From Candidatus Omnitrophota bacterium (GTDB taxonomy: Bacteria; Ratteibacteria; UBA8468; B48-G9; JAFGKM01): a stretch of DNA of 7,221 nt. A program made the translations under genes and the position numbers. The DNA lies in the NCBI GenBank assembly GCA_022704985.1, contig JAKJFI010000045.1, positions 1 to 7,221 of the forward strand. The letters run 5' to 3'. Shown here piece by piece: positions 6,198 through 7,221 of the stretch (within the stretch, counting starts at the first letter, position 1; every line of letters begins with the position of its first letter). The notes beneath the pieces are model-generated. The model did no database searches and was not told where the DNA came from. It saw only the letters and a program-made list of their open reading frames with translations.

Positions 6198-6501
6198 TCT
6201 CCACCTCTGTCCTGTACAATCCCGCTTTTTCCTGCTCTATCAACACCGAATAGCCGTACTTCGGAAAATCCGGGTCCACGCCGGACAGTGACGAAGGAAC
6301 CTCAGGCCCGTCCTCATCACCGTAAACCTTTTCAATCACGGTGAAGACCTTATCCGCTATCATCGAAAGAGAAACATAGGTCTCCGCCCTGCCGGAAAGC
6401 CTATCGATTACGGGATAAACGCGCAGAAGAGCCACGATGCCGATTGCAAGGATAAGCAATGCGACCAGCACATTCATGAGAGTAACCCCGCGTCTATTCA
6501 T
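6133..6501 (-). CDS. GspI/PilV-like minor pseudopilin with Asn at position +5
   Basis: A 122-residue prepilin-like protein. MNRRG is a five-residue leader; VTLMNVLVALLILAIGIVALL (6-26) is the N-terminal helix and closely resembles PilV/GspI (LVALLILAIG). The nearly invariant Glu at +5 is replaced by Asn (VTLMN). That Glu is thought to help N-terminal methylation and subunit docking. The globular part is short (about 85 residues, with YGYSVLIEQ and YRTEVEIARKEEG), as in GspI. ATG 6501 is preferred: it overlaps the previous stop by eight bases, which suggests coupled translation, and it gives a normal leader. TTG 6519 would add six residues. In type II systems GspI nucleates the tip complex with GspJ and GspK, whose likely genes follow directly. 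Confidence 0.75.
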   Translation of the reverse strand: MNRRGVTLMNVLVALLILAIGIVALLRVYPVIDRLSGRAETYVSLSMIADKVFTVIEKVYGDEDGPEVPSSLSGVDPDFPKYGYSVLIEQEKAGLYRTEVEIARKEEGKIEKECFYGSFYRK

Positions 6502-6952
6502 CTTTTTCGTTATCCGCAATAAAACACCTTCCGGTTATGTTGTGAAGAACTATCTTTCTCTCCTTCTTCTGCACCGTATCCCCTACCTTAAGATGCCCTG
6601 CCATGCGCGAAGTCCCGTCCGGCAAGAGTATTGCGGGGTCAAACCCTGCGGATATCCCGGTTACCGTTATGTGGTCAGGGAACTTTTGCTCTTTGCCCAC
6701 CAGCTCTCTGTTTTCACGCAGCACCGCAAAACCCTCATCGCTGAACACCACATAAAATTCTTTTCTTTCGTTCACCGCATATTCCCTCGCAAGTCCGACC
6801 GCCTCAACGATTTTCCCGGCGGTTGTATCAAGAAGTAACGCACGGTGATACCTGTGGAAATAAGCCGTAGTTGGCAGAAGAAGGAGAGAAAGGACAAACA
6901 GGACTATCAGCAATTCCAGCACGCTGAATCCGCAATCGGAAAACCTTTTCAT
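6494..6952 (-). CDS. GspH/FimT-like pseudopilin
   Basis: A 152-residue prepilin-like protein and the first gene of the operon. The leader MKRFSDCG is eight residues. Cleavage after Gly8 would free FSVLELLIVLFVLSLLLL (9-26), with Glu at +5, a textbook prepilin peptidase site. LVEAVGLAREYAV-type helix sequence (49-60, containing GLAREYAV) followed by short beta strands (EFYVVFSDEGFAVLRENREL, 65-84) matches the GspH/FimT layout, and the size fits. A C-terminal strand (RKIVLHNITGRCFIADNEKDE) closes the domain. ATG 6952 is preferred for its leader length; a TTG at 6988 has no ribosome binding site. AAGGAGG lies 20 bases upstream of 6952, too far to serve it normally. GspH sits at or near the pseudopilus tip. 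No GspG-type major pseudopilin is in the window. Confidence 0.8.
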   Translation of the reverse strand: MKRFSDCGFSVLELLIVLFVLSLLLLPTTAYFHRYHRALLLDTTAGKIVEAVGLAREYAVNERKEFYVVFSDEGFAVLRENRELVGKEQKFPDHITVTGISAGFDPAILLPDGTSRMAGHLKVGDTVQKKERKIVLHNITGRCFIADNEKDE

Positions 6953-6959
6953 CCCAAAA

Positions 6960-6988
6960 ATTATATTCCATTCCTCCTTTTTCTGCAA
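6960..6988 (-). promoter_or_regulatory. Candidate promoter of the pseudopilin-chaperone operon
   Basis: On the minus strand TATAAT (6965-6960) is a perfect -10 element. It lies 17 bases downstream of TTGCAG (6988-6983), which matches the -35 consensus only in its first three bases. Seven bases separate the -10 from the ATG at 6952, so the transcript would begin at the start codon. The AAGGAGG in the spacer would then not be transcribed. A second perfect TATAAT on this strand (7060-7055) has no recognisable -35. Confidence 0.4.
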
Positions 6989-7027
6989 ACACTTAAACAG
7001 TGGTTGGATATTGATATTTCTGCCGGA

Positions 7028-7057
7028 TTGACAATAGAGAGAGAATGATGGTCTATT
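7028..7057 (+). promoter_or_regulatory. Candidate promoter of the divergent plus-strand gene
   Basis: TTGACA (7028-7033) is a perfect -35 element. TCTATT (7052-7057) lies 18 bases downstream, matches the -10 in four of six positions and is preceded by an extended -10 TG (7049-7050). TATTAT at 7054 is a better hexamer but sits at a 20-base spacing. Transcription would begin near 7064 and leave a leader of about 30 bases carrying AAAGGGGG before the TTG at 7097. Confidence 0.5.
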
Positions 7058-7096
7058 ATAACGCTTGAATCAGGGACACTGCGAAAGGGGGTTGTT

Positions 7097-7221
7097 TTGG
7101 ACAATAAAGAACTGTACAGAACAATATTCGAGCTTGTCAACGAAAAATGGCTCTATCGCAATGTTGAAAAACTGTGGAAGACCGAGCTGGGACAGACTTT
7201 TAAAGACTACCATAATGCGGC
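7097..7221 (+). CDS. Unidentified protein, N-terminal 41 residues, continues beyond the window
   Basis: An open frame runs from 7049 to the window end. The proposed start is TTG 7097, preceded by GGGGG (7087-7091) at a five-base spacing and by a good promoter. The visible residues begin with Asp-Asn-Lys and include ELYRTIFELVNEKWLYRN (5-22) and LWKTELGQTFKDYH (26-39). They are charged, aromatic-rich and probably helical, with no signal peptide or membrane segment, so a cytosolic protein is likely. I do not recognise the family. It is transcribed away from the pseudopilin operon and shares its 144-base intergenic region. Confidence 0.6.
   Translation, partial: MDNKELYRTIFELVNEKWLYRNVEKLWKTELGQTFKDYHNA

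Noticed and set aside
7055..7060. Perfect minus-strand TATAAT in the divergent region
   Set aside because: No -35 element at 16-18 bases and no extended -10. It overlaps the plus-strand promoter and may simply be A/T-rich sequence.
6953..7096. CRISPR, tRNA, attachment site or insertion sequence in the divergent region or elsewhere
   Set aside because: No regularly spaced repeats, cloverleaf, transposase or flanking direct repeats were seen anywhere in the window.

Overview
The window looks like a piece of chromosome from a Gram-negative (two-membrane) bacterium. The evidence is a cluster of type II secretion / type IV pilus-like pseudopilin genes followed by two SurA/PpiC-type envelope chaperone genes. 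Base composition is moderate. The style (a very large GspK-like protein with a lamin-tail-like domain, degenerate intergenic repeats) reminds me of uncultured lineages such as Omnitrophota or their PVC neighbours. That placement is recollection, not a search result. UGA is used as a normal stop for most genes here, so the standard bacterial code applies.

Almost everything lies on the minus strand. Reading in transcription order from the right, 6952-6494 is a GspH/FimT-like pseudopilin, 6501-6133 a GspI/PilV-like pseudopilin, 6197-5538 a GspJ/PilW-like pseudopilin, and 5578-3419 a 719-codon GspK-like protein. The last is split by a single in-frame UGA at 5089-5087. Then come 3422-2541, a membrane-anchored PpiC/parvulin-like protein, and 2544-1735, a secreted SurA-like chaperone. 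These six genes overlap by 4 to 65 bases and form one translationally coupled operon. After a 147-base gap with its own promoter come pdxA (1587-559) and, 82 bases further on, rsmA (476 to beyond the left edge). At the right end a divergent gene of unknown function starts at 7097 on the plus strand and runs off the window.

The first four genes supply minor pseudopilins (H, I, J and K types) that would form the tip of a secretion or pilus fibre at the inner membrane. The next two would act as periplasmic folding helpers, perhaps for these pseudopilins or their cargo. The major pseudopilin, ATPase and secretin are not in the window. pdxA makes the pyridoxal phosphate precursor and rsmA methylates 16S rRNA. 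The order SurA-like, pdxA, rsmA is the same as in the enterobacterial surA-pdxA-rsmA operon.

Most worth a second look are the in-frame UGA in an otherwise intact GspK-like reading frame, with a possible restart signal just after it. Also notable are the unusual GspK architecture, two chaperones with degenerate parvulin active sites coupled to a pseudopilin operon, two promoters placed so that the transcript would begin at the start codon, and an intergenic repeat that supplies the C-terminus of PdxA.
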